Part shown: one piece after another, positions 14,396-21,170 of the stretch
Layout of the letters: each line of letters starts with the position of its first letter
Numbering within the stretch: the first letter of the stretch is position 1
Source of the DNA: Sulfuricurvum sp. IAE1
GTDB lineage: Bacteria > Campylobacterota > Campylobacteria > Campylobacterales > Sulfurimonadaceae
Direction: 5' to 3'
Assembly (NCBI RefSeq): GCF_004347735.1
Contig: NZ_SLTI01000042.1
Span: 186,001 to 250,000, forward strand
DNA: 64,000 nucleotides
The notes under the pieces: model-generated
The model's database searches: none
Told to the model about the DNA's origin: nothing
The model's input: only the letters and a program-made list of their open reading frames with translations
Made by a program: the position numbers and the translations under genes

Positions 14396-15006
14396 TCCTC
14401 ACCCTCGCACACACCAAAGGCGGTGTCGGCAAATCGACCGCCGCCTGGCATCTGGCCCATGCATTCAGTCTGATCGGTCCGGTCGAGATCGTCGACATGG
14501 ACTTCAACCAGACGCTCCATTACGTCAACATCATGGCAGGTCGTCCGTTTACCGTCCATCAGCCGCGCAACGTCGCAGAGCTGTACGACCTGATCAGTCG
14601 CACCACGCACGACGTGACACTCATCATGGATATCGGCGGGTTCGACAGCGATCTGAACCGCGCGTCGATCAGGCACAGCGACCACGTCGTGATCCCGATC
14701 ACCCCCGACCGCGTGACCGAGGTGCTCGGGTTCCGGACGTTTGACGCGATCCTCTCTGAGCTGGACATAGTCGATACACATTTTCACGTACTGTTCAACA
14801 ACGTACACGCCTCCACACGCAACTTCGACAAATTCAAAAAAGCGGTCAAGGGATCGCGCTTCACCATCCTGGACAGCGCCATCCGGTCGCGCAAGATCTA
14901 CTACACCACGATGGGCAACGGCCAGAGCGTTTTCAGTAGCATCGGAAACGTCGCGGCACAAACCGAAATACTGGAGCTGAGAGATGAACTTAGACGCACT
15001 CGATGA
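14392..15006 (+). CDS. parA: ParA-family partition ATPase
   Basis: 204 residues, the short ParA form without an N-terminal HTH. Deviant Walker A KGGVGKST at residues 9-16, with signature Lys9. The Walker A' region is VDMDFNQTLHY (about 34-44) and Walker B LIMDIGG (about 78-84). It makes ATP-dependent nucleoid-bound gradients that move ParB-parS complexes. Overlaps upstream by 4 nt and downstream by 23 nt, so the genes are one operon. In a prophage it points to a plasmid-like state. Confidence 0.9.
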   Translation: MILTLAHTKGGVGKSTAAWHLAHAFSLIGPVEIVDMDFNQTLHYVNIMAGRPFTVHQPRNVAELYDLISRTTHDVTLIMDIGGFDSDLNRASIRHSDHVVIPITPDRVTEVLGFRTFDAILSELDIVDTHFHVLFNNVHASTRNFDKFKKAVKGSRFTILDSAIRSRKIYYTTMGNGQSVFSSIGNVAAQTEILELRDELRRTR

Positions 15007-15799
15007 CGCGGTCAGCGAATCAAAGCCCCGCACTTCAGGCATATCAGATGTCATGGAACTGGAGATGTCTCTGGTCTACGCAAACCCACACCAGCCACGC
15101 AAACATTTTGACCCTGATTCACTGGTTGAGCTGGCAGAGTCTATCAAATCACATGGACTGATCCAACCTATCAGTGTGGTCCGAAGAACTGCGGGGTATA
15201 TGATCATCGCCGGGGAGCGGAGATGGAGAGCTCATCAGATCATCGGGTCCGTTACGATCAAAGCTGCTTTGGTGGTCAAGGATGAATCCGAAATCGAAGA
15301 GATGGCGCTGATCGAGAACATCCAGCGCGACGACCTGACCGACTACGAAATCGCGATGGCGGTCGTGCGGCTGTGGGAGACAGGCATGTACCCTCAGAAA
15401 AAGGATCTCGCCCGCGCGATATCCAAACCGCTCTCATTTGTATCCAAAGCGTTCAGCGTCGTCAACAAGCTCGACCCGGAGATCAGAGCCGACATCGAGG
15501 AGAACAAACGCGACACCGGACTCTCCGTGCTCGAAGAACTGAGCCGGGTGGAACCGGAAAAACAGCGCGAGGTATATGATCGGTACAACGCCGGGGAGAT
15601 CAAGCGCGATGAGTTCAAAGAAGCGGCGAAGCCGAAAGCGGAAAAGCCGATCGAACCTAAAAAAATAAAAGTCCAAAGAGAGGTTGCTGTCACACAAGGT
15701 GATGGACGTTTGCTTTTTGGAGGGGATGATTTCCACCGATTCTTCCGGGAAGTAGAGCCGTGGAAGAAGTACAAAATCACCATCGAGGAGATCGTATGA
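14984..15799 (+). CDS. parB: ParB-family centromere-binding protein
   Basis: 271 residues. The N-terminal ParB/Srx domain contains the CTP-binding GERRWRA motif (77-83) and the ENIQR motif (near residue 108). An HTH domain follows (SKPLSFVSKAFSVVNKL, about 145-161), then a charged linker and a C-terminal domain. The type is that of chromosomal and plasmid ParB proteins that load as CTP clamps on palindromic parS. The nearby TTTCCCGCGGGAAA palindrome is the likely site. parA overlap of 23 nt indicates coupled translation. Confidence 0.9.
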   Translation: MNLDALDDAVSESKPRTSGISDVMELEMSLVYANPHQPRKHFDPDSLVELAESIKSHGLIQPISVVRRTAGYMIIAGERRWRAHQIIGSVTIKAALVVKDESEIEEMALIENIQRDDLTDYEIAMAVVRLWETGMYPQKKDLARAISKPLSFVSKAFSVVNKLDPEIRADIEENKRDTGLSVLEELSRVEPEKQREVYDRYNAGEIKRDEFKEAAKPKAEKPIEPKKIKVQREVAVTQGDGRLLFGGDDFHRFFREVEPWKKYKITIEEIV

Positions 15800-15951
15800 A
15801 GTACAGATTCATCAGCATCGGTGAAGCGGTGCGAATCCTCGAAGAAATAGAAAAGGAGAAGCGATGTTTATTGCTTGGCACATCATTGAAACCAATTTTG
15901 AGAAGCTCCTCGATTGGTGCGAAAAATACGATCTCTTATAAGGCGGCATGA
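15796..15951 (+). CDS. Small protein after parB (51 aa), uncertain
   Basis: Its ATG overlaps the parB stop (ATGA), with GAGGAG 5 nt before. The first half is helical (ISIGEAVRILEEIEKEKR). The second half is overlapped in another frame by a 25-codon ORF that has its own good Shine-Dalgarno, so it may be that only one of the two is translated. Confidence 0.4.
   Translation: MKYRFISIGEAVRILEEIEKEKRCLLLGTSLKPILRSSSIGAKNTISYKAA
15864..15941 (+). CDS. Very short ORF (25 aa), possible micro-peptide
   Basis: ATG with AAAAGGAGAAGCG directly before it. It is nested in another frame of the 51-codon ORF. The peptide is aromatic and amphipathic (FIAWHIIETNFEKLLDW). The ribosome-binding site is better than for the enclosing frame. 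Real translation is uncertain. Confidence 0.3.
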   Translation: MFIAWHIIETNFEKLLDWCEKYDLL

Positions 15952-15952
15952 A

Positions 15953-16084
15953 ATGGAAGACCAATTCATAGGGGCGGTTGTATTCCTCATCGTTTTGGCG
16001 GTGATCGGTATCGGATCGCGTCAGCAAAAACGACGGTACGGAGAAAACTTCCCCGGAGCGAAATATTCAAAGGCAAAGAGATGA
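15953..16084 (+). CDS. Small single-TM protein (43 aa)
   Basis: An N-terminal helix of hydrophobic residues (about 6-21) is followed by a basic, charged tail. The stop overlaps the start of the next small gene (ATGA). Tandem small membrane proteins in phages are sometimes lysis or exclusion proteins; nothing decides it here. Confidence 0.45.
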   Translation: MEDQFIGAVVFLIVLAVIGIGSRQQKRRYGENFPGAKYSKAKR

Positions 16085-16197
16085 TGATCACCATAGCGGT
16101 TATCGTGGTGCTGACCGTACTGCTCGGCTGGTATGAAGAACATGAACGAAAGAAAAAGGACTCCCCATGCACAGATCAAACTTCCTCGAACTCGTAG
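16081..16197 (+). CDS. Small single-TM protein (38 aa)
   Basis: Starts MMITIAVIVVLTVLLGW, a TM segment or signal anchor, followed by a charged tail. It is coupled by ATGA to the preceding small membrane protein, and its end overlaps the next gene by 31 nt. Together with its neighbour it forms a pair of tiny membrane proteins of unknown role. Confidence 0.45.
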   Translation: MMITIAVIVVLTVLLGWYEEHERKKKDSPCTDQTSSNS

Positions 16198-16655
16198 CCA
16201 AAGAGCGGACTCGCCAGATCGTCGAAAAAGGATACACCCGAGAGCATGACGATGAACATACCGACGGATCGCTGGCGGATGCCGGAGCGTGCTACGGTGC
16301 CACCGTGCCGGTCTACAAACTCGGAGGCGAAACGTTCCCGGTCCGAACCCTGTATCCGTGGTGCCCCGTTTTCGATTCACGCCAAAAGCATGACCGTAAA
16401 ACGAACCTGATCATCGGAGCCGCTTTTTTCATGGCGGAATACGACCGCATCGTCCGCGAAGAGCAAAAAGACACTCGATGCAGGGGGTGCAACTATCTGT
16501 TATCAGACGAGGTAGGTGTAGATACGTGGTGCGCTCTTACAGGAATGCCTATGTATGATGATTCCAGTCGGTGTGATCAGTACTGCCCCACACCTTTTGA
16601 AACGTCGGAAGATAACCCGTTGCTGAAATCGTTCAATCGGAGTTCGTACGAATAA
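16167..16655 (+). CDS. Phage protein, MazG/diphosphohydrolase-like N-terminus with Cys-rich tail
   Basis: 162 residues. Residues 8-40 (LVAKERTRQIVEKGYTREHD, then EHTDGSLADAGACYG) have the E-R-x-R-Q, H-D-D, L-A-x-A pattern of a widespread phage family. From memory I relate this to MazG-like nucleotide diphosphohydrolases. The later NLIIGAAFFMAEYDRI helix fits the family end. The C-terminal 50 residues add a Cys cluster (CRGCN..., CALTG, CDQYC) that may bind zinc and is unusual. It lies between parAB and the methyltransferase. A role in nucleotide pools is inferred. Confidence 0.5.
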   Translation: MHRSNFLELVAKERTRQIVEKGYTREHDDEHTDGSLADAGACYGATVPVYKLGGETFPVRTLYPWCPVFDSRQKHDRKTNLIIGAAFFMAEYDRIVREEQKDTRCRGCNYLLSDEVGVDTWCALTGMPMYDDSSRCDQYCPTPFETSEDNPLLKSFNRSSYE

Positions 16656-16668
16656 AAAAGGAGGATAC

Positions 16669-17586
16669 GTGAATGAGTTGGCTCTTTTCGCGGGCGCTGG
16701 TGGCGGAATACTCGGCGGAAAACTTCTCGGATGGCGAACCGTCTGCGCCGTTGAGCGTGATGCCTACGCCGCACAAGTTTTGGCACAACGACAAAATGAC
16801 GGAACCTTCGAACCTTTCCCGATATGGTCTGACGTGCGAAGTTTTGACGGATACCCGTGGCGAGGAATTGTTGATGTCATATCTGGCGGGTTCCCATGTC
16901 AGGACATCAGCTCTGCCGGAAAAGGATGCGGACTGGACGGAGAGCGATCCGGTCTATGGAGAGAAATGGCGCGGATCATCGGCGAAGTACGACCCCGATA
17001 CGTTCTCGTGGAAAATTCGCCGCTCCTCACTCTTCGGGGAGGAGATCGAGTTATTGGTGATCTTACCGCGTTGGGGTATGACTGTCAATGGGGAGTTATC
17101 GGAGCGCACAATACCGGTGCTCCCCACAAGCGCGACCGCATTTGGATCGTCGCGAAGCGTGTCCGGGAAGAGCACGCAAACTTCCGAGCTATCCGAAAGT
17201 CTATTCGACGAAATAGAGTTCGGAGAGGAGAGATCAACCCGCGAATTTTTCTATACTCCCAAAGCCAACGATGCAGAGAAGCGCGGGAAAGTATCTGCGG
17301 ACAAGCGCAACGGGATCGTCGGTCAGGTGATGAACTTCTATCCAACTCCGCTTGCGAGAGACTGGAGGGGGAATCTGTCACAGGAAGCACTACTCAAGAG
17401 AATGGATGGCTCAAGCCGTGGGGTCAATTTGGCAGAACATTTGCAGCGTATGGGAGAAGATGGCCTGCTGAACCCGGATTGGGAAGAGTGGCTCATGGGG
17501 TGGCCCATCGGGCACACCGCATTAAAGCCATTGGAAACGGACAGGTTTCAAGAATGGTACCGATGGCATGGAGCATCTTAAGTTAA
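16669..17586 (+). CDS. Cytosine-5 DNA methyltransferase (phage type)
   Basis: 305 residues from a GTG at 16669, 4 nt after AAGGAGG. Motif I FAGAGGG (7-13), motif IV GGFPCQDIS with catalytic Cys77 (73-81), motif VI VENS (Glu115), motif VIII APHKRDRIWIVA (151-162) and a C-terminal motif X IKAIGNGQV near 290 are all present and in order. The variable region between is Arg/Ser-rich and looks constrained by the overlapping frame. No cognate nuclease is adjacent, so it probably protects phage DNA from host restriction. A second gene occupies the +1 frame over nearly the whole length. Confidence 0.9.
   Translation: MNELALFAGAGGGILGGKLLGWRTVCAVERDAYAAQVLAQRQNDGTFEPFPIWSDVRSFDGYPWRGIVDVISGGFPCQDISSAGKGCGLDGERSGLWREMARIIGEVRPRYVLVENSPLLTLRGGDRVIGDLTALGYDCQWGVIGAHNTGAPHKRDRIWIVAKRVREEHANFRAIRKSIRRNRVRRGEINPRIFLYSQSQRCREARESICGQAQRDRRSGDELLSNSACERLEGESVTGSTTQENGWLKPWGQFGRTFAAYGRRWPAEPGLGRVAHGVAHRAHRIKAIGNGQVSRMVPMAWSILS
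16673..17581 (+). CDS. Overlapping-frame phage protein with NPxWxEWLMGWP signature
   Basis: 302 codons without a stop, in the frame +1 to the methyltransferase. The ATG at 16673 is 8 nt after AAGGAGG, a better spacing than the methyltransferase GTG. The protein starts MSWLFSRALVAEYS and has YDPDTFSWK (about 107-115), LPRWGMTVNGE, TPTARDW-type elements (YTPKANDA, YPTPLARDW) and NPDWEEWLMGWPIGHT near the end. I recall proteins with this pattern annotated on their own in other phages. Its stop is 5 nt before the methyltransferase stop. Molecular function unknown; a partner or regulator of the methyltransferase is conceivable. Confidence 0.6.
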   Translation: MSWLFSRALVAEYSAENFSDGEPSAPLSVMPTPHKFWHNDKMTEPSNLSRYGLTCEVLTDTRGEELLMSYLAGSHVRTSALPEKDADWTESDPVYGEKWRGSSAKYDPDTFSWKIRRSSLFGEEIELLVILPRWGMTVNGELSERTIPVLPTSATAFGSSRSVSGKSTQTSELSESLFDEIEFGEERSTREFFYTPKANDAEKRGKVSADKRNGIVGQVMNFYPTPLARDWRGNLSQEALLKRMDGSSRGVNLAEHLQRMGEDGLLNPDWEEWLMGWPIGHTALKPLETDRFQEWYRWHGAS

Positions 17587-17658
17587 GATATAAATCTCTG
17601 ATTTTTTAACTATACGTCACATATAATGACGGCATCTTAAAAGAAAGGAGGTGATAGC

Positions 17659-17841
17659 ATGTTTAAAGCAGGAGACAGAGTTACCCTTAAATCAGGTGGC
17701 CCAATCATGACGGTTGAAAGCATTGATGAAGATGATTCAGTTACATGCGTATGGTATGAAAATGGCGAAATCAAACGTCAATCATTCATTATGACAGTAA
17801 CACTAAAAAAAGTCGATGAAGCACCAGCAGCTGTCGTTTAA
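17659..17841 (+). CDS. YodC-family (DUF2158) small protein
   Basis: 60 residues. The layout FKAGDRVTLKSGGPIMTVES followed by CVWYENGEIKRQSF is that of the YodC/DUF2158 family, a small SH3-like beta barrel common in bacteria and prophages, of unknown biochemical role. It has a near-perfect Shine-Dalgarno (AAAGGAGGTGAT) 6 nt before the ATG and a TATAAT at about 17622, so it is likely strongly and separately expressed. A hairpin follows the stop. Confidence 0.88.
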   Translation: MFKAGDRVTLKSGGPIMTVESIDEDDSVTCVWYENGEIKRQSFIMTVTLKKVDEAPAAVV

Positions 17842-17843
17842 AA

Positions 17844-17864
17844 TATGCGGGATCTCCCCGCATA
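17844..17864. terminator. Hairpin after the YodC-like gene
   Basis: TATGCGGG (17844-17851), 5-nt loop, CCCGCATA (17857-17864): a perfect 8-bp stem 3 nt after the stop. There is no strong T tract, so it may be a weak terminator or an RNA-stabilising end. Confidence 0.5.
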
Positions 17865-17992
17865 CCCATACACTAAAACAATCCACCTAAACCAATACCC
17901 TGCCCCAGACTGAATACGTCCAACCATTCCGCACATCGACGGATTCACTGTGAGACAGTCAAAATGAACAAATAACATTCAAGTAGCTACAC

Positions 17993-18490
17993 ATGACAAA
18001 AACACAAGCAATAGTAGAGACAGGATTATTTCCAGCGATATTTCGCGATGTTTGCGAAAAATTAGATATTGATCCTGACGGGGATTATTTTTTTGGACTT
18101 GATATTAAACGCATTAAAGAATACGTTAAAAATCATTCTAAAATAAAAGACTCATCAGTAAACTTGGCTAAAGACGGGTATTCAGTGGGTGAAGCGGCTG
18201 ATCTACTTGGCGTGTCAACTCAATCGTTTAATGCTAACTATTCTCATAGAGCCGAACGTATCCGCAGAGGTGTGTATACAAGAGAATCTATTGACAATTT
18301 GGTTCAAAAGAAATTCAAGAAATCACCTGTAGTAGAGGAAAGTGTATTTGAAGATACAGCAAATTTCAAAAAGCGCATTCAAAGGGTATCAGTACATTCG
18401 AATAGTGAAGGTGGTGTCATGCTGTCTATACACTTAGAGGGATTTACTGAGAATGAACTTATCCATAAATTATTAGAAGTGTTTAATTAA
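17993..18490 (+). CDS. HTH phage protein of unknown function (165 aa)
   Basis: The central segment DGYSVGEAADLLGVSTQSFN (about 62-81) is a MerR/excisionase-like helix-turn-helix. The C-terminal part is a beta-rich stretch (VSVHSNSEGGVMLSIHLEGF). The Shine-Dalgarno is weak. Composition is AT-rich relative to the next gene. It follows 151 nt of non-coding DNA after the YodC-like gene. Probably a DNA-binding protein, target unknown. Confidence 0.6.
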   Translation: MTKTQAIVETGLFPAIFRDVCEKLDIDPDGDYFFGLDIKRIKEYVKNHSKIKDSSVNLAKDGYSVGEAADLLGVSTQSFNANYSHRAERIRRGVYTRESIDNLVQKKFKKSPVVEESVFEDTANFKKRIQRVSVHSNSEGGVMLSIHLEGFTENELIHKLLEVFN

Positions 18491-18505
18491 CCCAAAGGAT
18501 TCACC

Positions 18506-19222
18506 ATGTCAAAAAACCCGCAATCATCGTTCGATTTCGGCGGAGCCGTGATCGCAACCGATAAGCCTGTACGGATAGAGCGCGTCGTAGAGCTGCCGAA
18601 GTTCAACACGATCGACATGTCAAACGTCCCAACGATGACCTACGACCAGACGGTCAACAGGATCTCGGAACTGATCAAATCCGGCAACATAAAACGAAGC
18701 GACAAATACTTCCGATGGTGCCTGACGTACGAGCCTTTCATCCAAGCCGTCAAATTCAGCGGTGACGTCGACGGGCTCAGCGGAGAGTATGAGGTAAGAG
18801 CCGTGGCATGGTCTGACTCGGCAGTGTACCTGGACGTGTTCAACAATAGCGGGGAACATCTGCCGATCGATGAGTTCCTGAACCGCTGCGATGCGGCCGG
18901 AGCATACACGAAATCGGCATGGATGCTTACCCACGACAAACCGCATATGACCCCATCCGATCTGATCGAGTTTTACCAAATCCGACAGCACATCAAACCT
19001 TACCCCGTCGGATTTGGAACCCACCAGGAATGCGAAGAGATCATCAATGTTCTGCTGGAGTGGAATCGGAACCATATCCCTTCCGATGAAGAACTCATTG
19101 CCGACAAAGCGCTCGACTTCATGCGGGTTCAGCGTAAAAAAGGCGAGCTCGAACGAACACGGTGCATGAACGGCGAGTGTATCGGCAGCTATCTGATCAG
19201 CGCCAGTGAAACAAGCTTTTAG
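18506..19222 (+). CDS. Hypothetical phage protein (238 aa)
   Basis: AAAGGA lies 6 nt before the ATG. Acidic, no membrane segments. It has C-terminal cysteines in RTRCMNGECIGSY near residues 220-232. No recognised motif. It starts an uninterrupted run of tightly packed or overlapping small genes that ends at the excisionase, so it is likely part of one early transcript. Confidence 0.65.
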   Translation: MSKNPQSSFDFGGAVIATDKPVRIERVVELPKFNTIDMSNVPTMTYDQTVNRISELIKSGNIKRSDKYFRWCLTYEPFIQAVKFSGDVDGLSGEYEVRAVAWSDSAVYLDVFNNSGEHLPIDEFLNRCDAAGAYTKSAWMLTHDKPHMTPSDLIEFYQIRQHIKPYPVGFGTHQECEEIINVLLEWNRNHIPSDEELIADKALDFMRVQRKKGELERTRCMNGECIGSYLISASETSF

Positions 19223-19233
19223 AGGAATCGAAA

Positions 19234-19407
19234 ATGACCCACGGAGAAGCATACGTACACAAACGTGCAAATATAGATCTGAGAAAAGACCTGGTACAGA
19301 TTCAAAAAAGCCTATGGAAGCTACCCGCACGGATGAACCGGCAGGAAGCAATGACCTACTACAGCAAAAAAATCAGAGACTACTTCGGAAAAAAGGATAC
19401 GAAATGA
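19234..19407 (+). CDS. Small basic phage protein (57 aa)
   Basis: ATG at 19234 behind AGAGGAATCG. Basic and helical (RKDLVQIQKSLWKLPARMNR). Its stop overlaps the next ATG (ATGA at 19404-19407), so the two are coupled. A longer reading frame across this region in another phase is the upstream extension of the following gene and lacks a ribosome-binding site. Function unknown. Confidence 0.6.
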   Translation: MTHGEAYVHKRANIDLRKDLVQIQKSLWKLPARMNRQEAMTYYSKKIRDYFGKKDTK

Positions 19408-19931
19408 GCCCAAACCCGAAATTTACCTACGAAACCTACTGCGCCCAGATGCGCGAGCGCGGACAGAAACCGATGATCCGCCGCGACTTCGACGCGATGA
19501 TGGGATACGACCGCACGGGGCAACCGCCTCTACAGATCACCCCGAAGCGATCAGTATCGTCGTCGATCGACAACCATGCCAAAATCGCCGCAGAGGTAAA
19601 AGAGCGCCGTAGAAAAAAGCCCGAATCGGCCAAGGCTCAGAAAGAGCCAAAGCCGAAAACAGATCATGTCGTGCAAGCCCACGAGATGGTCAAAAAGCCG
19701 AAAAAACCGCGTCTCACTTTGGAACAAAAACGGGAGTGGAAACGCAACTACATGAAGAAATGGCGCAAGGACAACCCGAAAGCATCTTACGAGAGCGTGA
19801 AGCGATGGCGGGAGAACAACCCGGAACAGCATCGCAACTACAACCGAGAATGGAAGCGGAACCGATCGAAGAAGTTACCAGAGACGACTTCGACACCGCC
19901 GACGAGTGGTACGACTACCACCAGGCGATGA
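19404..19931 (+). CDS. Basic repeat-containing phage protein (175 aa)
   Basis: Coupled start (ATGA). Very rich in Lys/Arg. From about residue 110 there are three repeats of a W/Y-R/K-x2-NP pattern (MKKWRKDNP, KRWRENNP, NYNREWKRN), typical of the helical basic regions found beside HNH nucleases, but no HNH residues are seen. Its last 20 residues (ending TSGTTTTRR) look like out-of-frame translation. A more natural acidic sequence continues in the +2 frame from 19850, so either this gene is frameshifted or a separate short gene overlaps. Confidence 0.6.
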   Translation: MSPNPKFTYETYCAQMRERGQKPMIRRDFDAMMGYDRTGQPPLQITPKRSVSSSIDNHAKIAAEVKERRRKKPESAKAQKEPKPKTDHVVQAHEMVKKPKKPRLTLEQKREWKRNYMKKWRKDNPKASYESVKRWRENNPEQHRNYNREWKRNRSKKLPETTSTPPTSGTTTTRR

Positions 19932-19963
19932 GGATTTTAGAACAAATGAGGAGAGCTGGATGA
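19850..19963 (+). CDS. Short acidic ORF (37 aa) overlapping the basic repeat protein
   Basis: The ATG at 19850 lies in a different frame. The peptide contains TRDDFDTADEWYDYHQAMRI. Its TGA overlaps the ATG of the next gene (ATGA at 19960-19963), which suggests that ribosomes do read this frame. It may be a separate gene or the natural C-terminus of the preceding protein reached by frameshift. Confidence 0.4.
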   Translation: MEAEPIEEVTRDDFDTADEWYDYHQAMRILEQMRRAG

Positions 19964-20226
19964 AATTTTATGCATTACAAACAAATATGACAATGCAAGA
20001 AGTACATGAAAAGTTGGGGTTTAAACCTTGGATAGAGTGTGCTATGAGTGATGAATTTGACGAGAAAGAGGATCAAATCTATATGACTTCGATTCACCGA
20101 ATTGAAGATAAAAAAATCGGCGACTTTACCAATGAAGAGCTTATGGTTGAACTTTCATCTCGTGGAATAGATGGCGACGAATTTGACAAGTTTGCTGATG
20201 ACTACAATAATGAATGGGGTGCGTAA
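19960..20226 (+). CDS. Hypothetical acidic phage protein (88 aa)
   Basis: GAGGAGAG lies directly upstream and the ATG overlaps the preceding stop. Strongly acidic (SDEFDEKEDQ, GDEFDKFADDY). No motif recognised. The TAA overlaps the start of the ASCH-like gene (TAATG at 20224-20228). Acidic small phage proteins can be DNA mimics, but charge alone is not evidence of that. Confidence 0.6.
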   Translation: MKFYALQTNMTMQEVHEKLGFKPWIECAMSDEFDEKEDQIYMTSIHRIEDKKIGDFTNEELMVELSSRGIDGDEFDKFADDYNNEWGA

Positions 20227-20906
20227 TGAAACCCGCAATCTTCAACACCGAAATGGTGAGAGCGATACTTGATGATCGAAAAACAAATACACGCCGTCCG
20301 TTTTCAAAGTACATAGAAAAGGTTATTAAATACGCACAGCTTTTGGGTGAAATCGGAAGTAATGGGGTTGATAGACCTTTTTCAAATGGAGATATTAAGT
20401 ATCTGCTTGAATTTGCCCCCTATAAAGTCGGTGACATTATCTATGTGCGGGAGACATGGAGCGATTACCCCAAAAACTACGTTTGGTATAAGGCTGATTT
20501 TCCGCTTCATTGGGATGCTAAAGATACAGAGCATGGCGAAGAGGTTCATATCGAAGCAGACAATGTGAAATGGAAACCATCTATCTACATGCCAAAAGAG
20601 TACGCCCGTTTATTCCTCAGAGTCAAAGACGTTCGCATTGAGCGGTTGAATGAGATCAGCGAAGGGGATGCAGTTGCAGAAGGAATCGAAGTAATAGATG
20701 GTGTTTATGATGGACATGAATATCATCCAGTTTATTTCAAAAATTATATGTACGGAAAAAACGATTCTATGAGATTTTTGGTATCCGCACAATCTTCATT
20801 TAAAACACTTTGGGAGTCGATATACGGCGATAGATCATTCGACAACAGATACGTTTGGGTGACCGAGTTTGAACAGATCAGTAAAGAGGAGGCGATCAAT
20901 GGCTAA
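20226..20906 (+). CDS. ASCH-like phage protein
   Basis: 226 residues from the ATG at 20226. An in-frame ATG four codons upstream is possible but lies inside the previous gene. The start KPAIFNTEMVRAILDDRKTNTRRP and YKVGDIIYVRETW (about 66-78) are hallmarks of the phage protein group with an ASCH/PUA-like fold, which probably binds RNA or modified nucleic acid. The end (LWESIYGDRSFDNRYVWVTEF) fits the same group. Biochemical role unproven. Confidence 0.8.
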   Translation: MKPAIFNTEMVRAILDDRKTNTRRPFSKYIEKVIKYAQLLGEIGSNGVDRPFSNGDIKYLLEFAPYKVGDIIYVRETWSDYPKNYVWYKADFPLHWDAKDTEHGEEVHIEADNVKWKPSIYMPKEYARLFLRVKDVRIERLNEISEGDAVAEGIEVIDGVYDGHEYHPVYFKNYMYGKNDSMRFLVSAQSSFKTLWESIYGDRSFDNRYVWVTEFEQISKEEAING

Positions 20907-21081
20907 ATATATAACCTATAGAGATATTGAAAAAATCTACGGACTGAAAAAAAACACCCTTACGAAACTCTACATGAAGGGCGAGTTCATACCGGCGATC
21001 AAAGTCGGAAACCGTAATTATTTTGAGGTAGAAAAGCTTGAAGAGTGGATAGAATCGAAAAAAGTTGCCATTGCTTCGTGA
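20899..21081 (+). CDS. AlpA/excisionase-like DNA-binding protein
   Basis: 60 residues, start ATG at 20899 with AGAGGAGG 7 nt upstream, overlapping the ASCH-like gene by 8 nt. MerR-type winged helix: TYRDIEKIYGLKKNTLTKLY, then FIPAIKVGNRNYF and EKLEEWIESKK. It is the last gene before the tRNA. Excisionases typically lie beside the attachment site and bend DNA for excision. A transcriptional activator of the AlpA type is the alternative. Confidence 0.75.
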   Translation: MAKYITYRDIEKIYGLKKNTLTKLYMKGEFIPAIKVGNRNYFEVEKLEEWIESKKVAIAS

Positions 21082-21088
21082 AATTGAA

Positions 21089-21109
21089 GTTGTACCCTGA
21101 GTTGTACCC
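21089..21109. repeat. Direct repeats next to the attachment region
   Basis: GTTGTACCC occurs at 21089-21097 and 21101-21109, a 12-bp period, between the excisionase-like gene and the tRNA. Short direct repeats at this place are typical arm-type sites for integrase or excisionase. Function inferred. Confidence 0.45.
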
Positions 21110-21170
21110 CAATAGAATTCTTAAAAATTTGAGTGATTATTGTAAGGCTATGAAAGTACCTGTTTTACGA

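Noticed and set aside
14332-15054. A 240-codon minus-strand frame over parA
   Set aside because: Mirror of parA, no ribosome-binding site, no motif.
19206-19403. A longer start for the basic repeat protein
   Set aside because: The upstream part overlaps the small gene at 19234-19407, has no Shine-Dalgarno, and the ATGA junction at 19404 gives a natural start.
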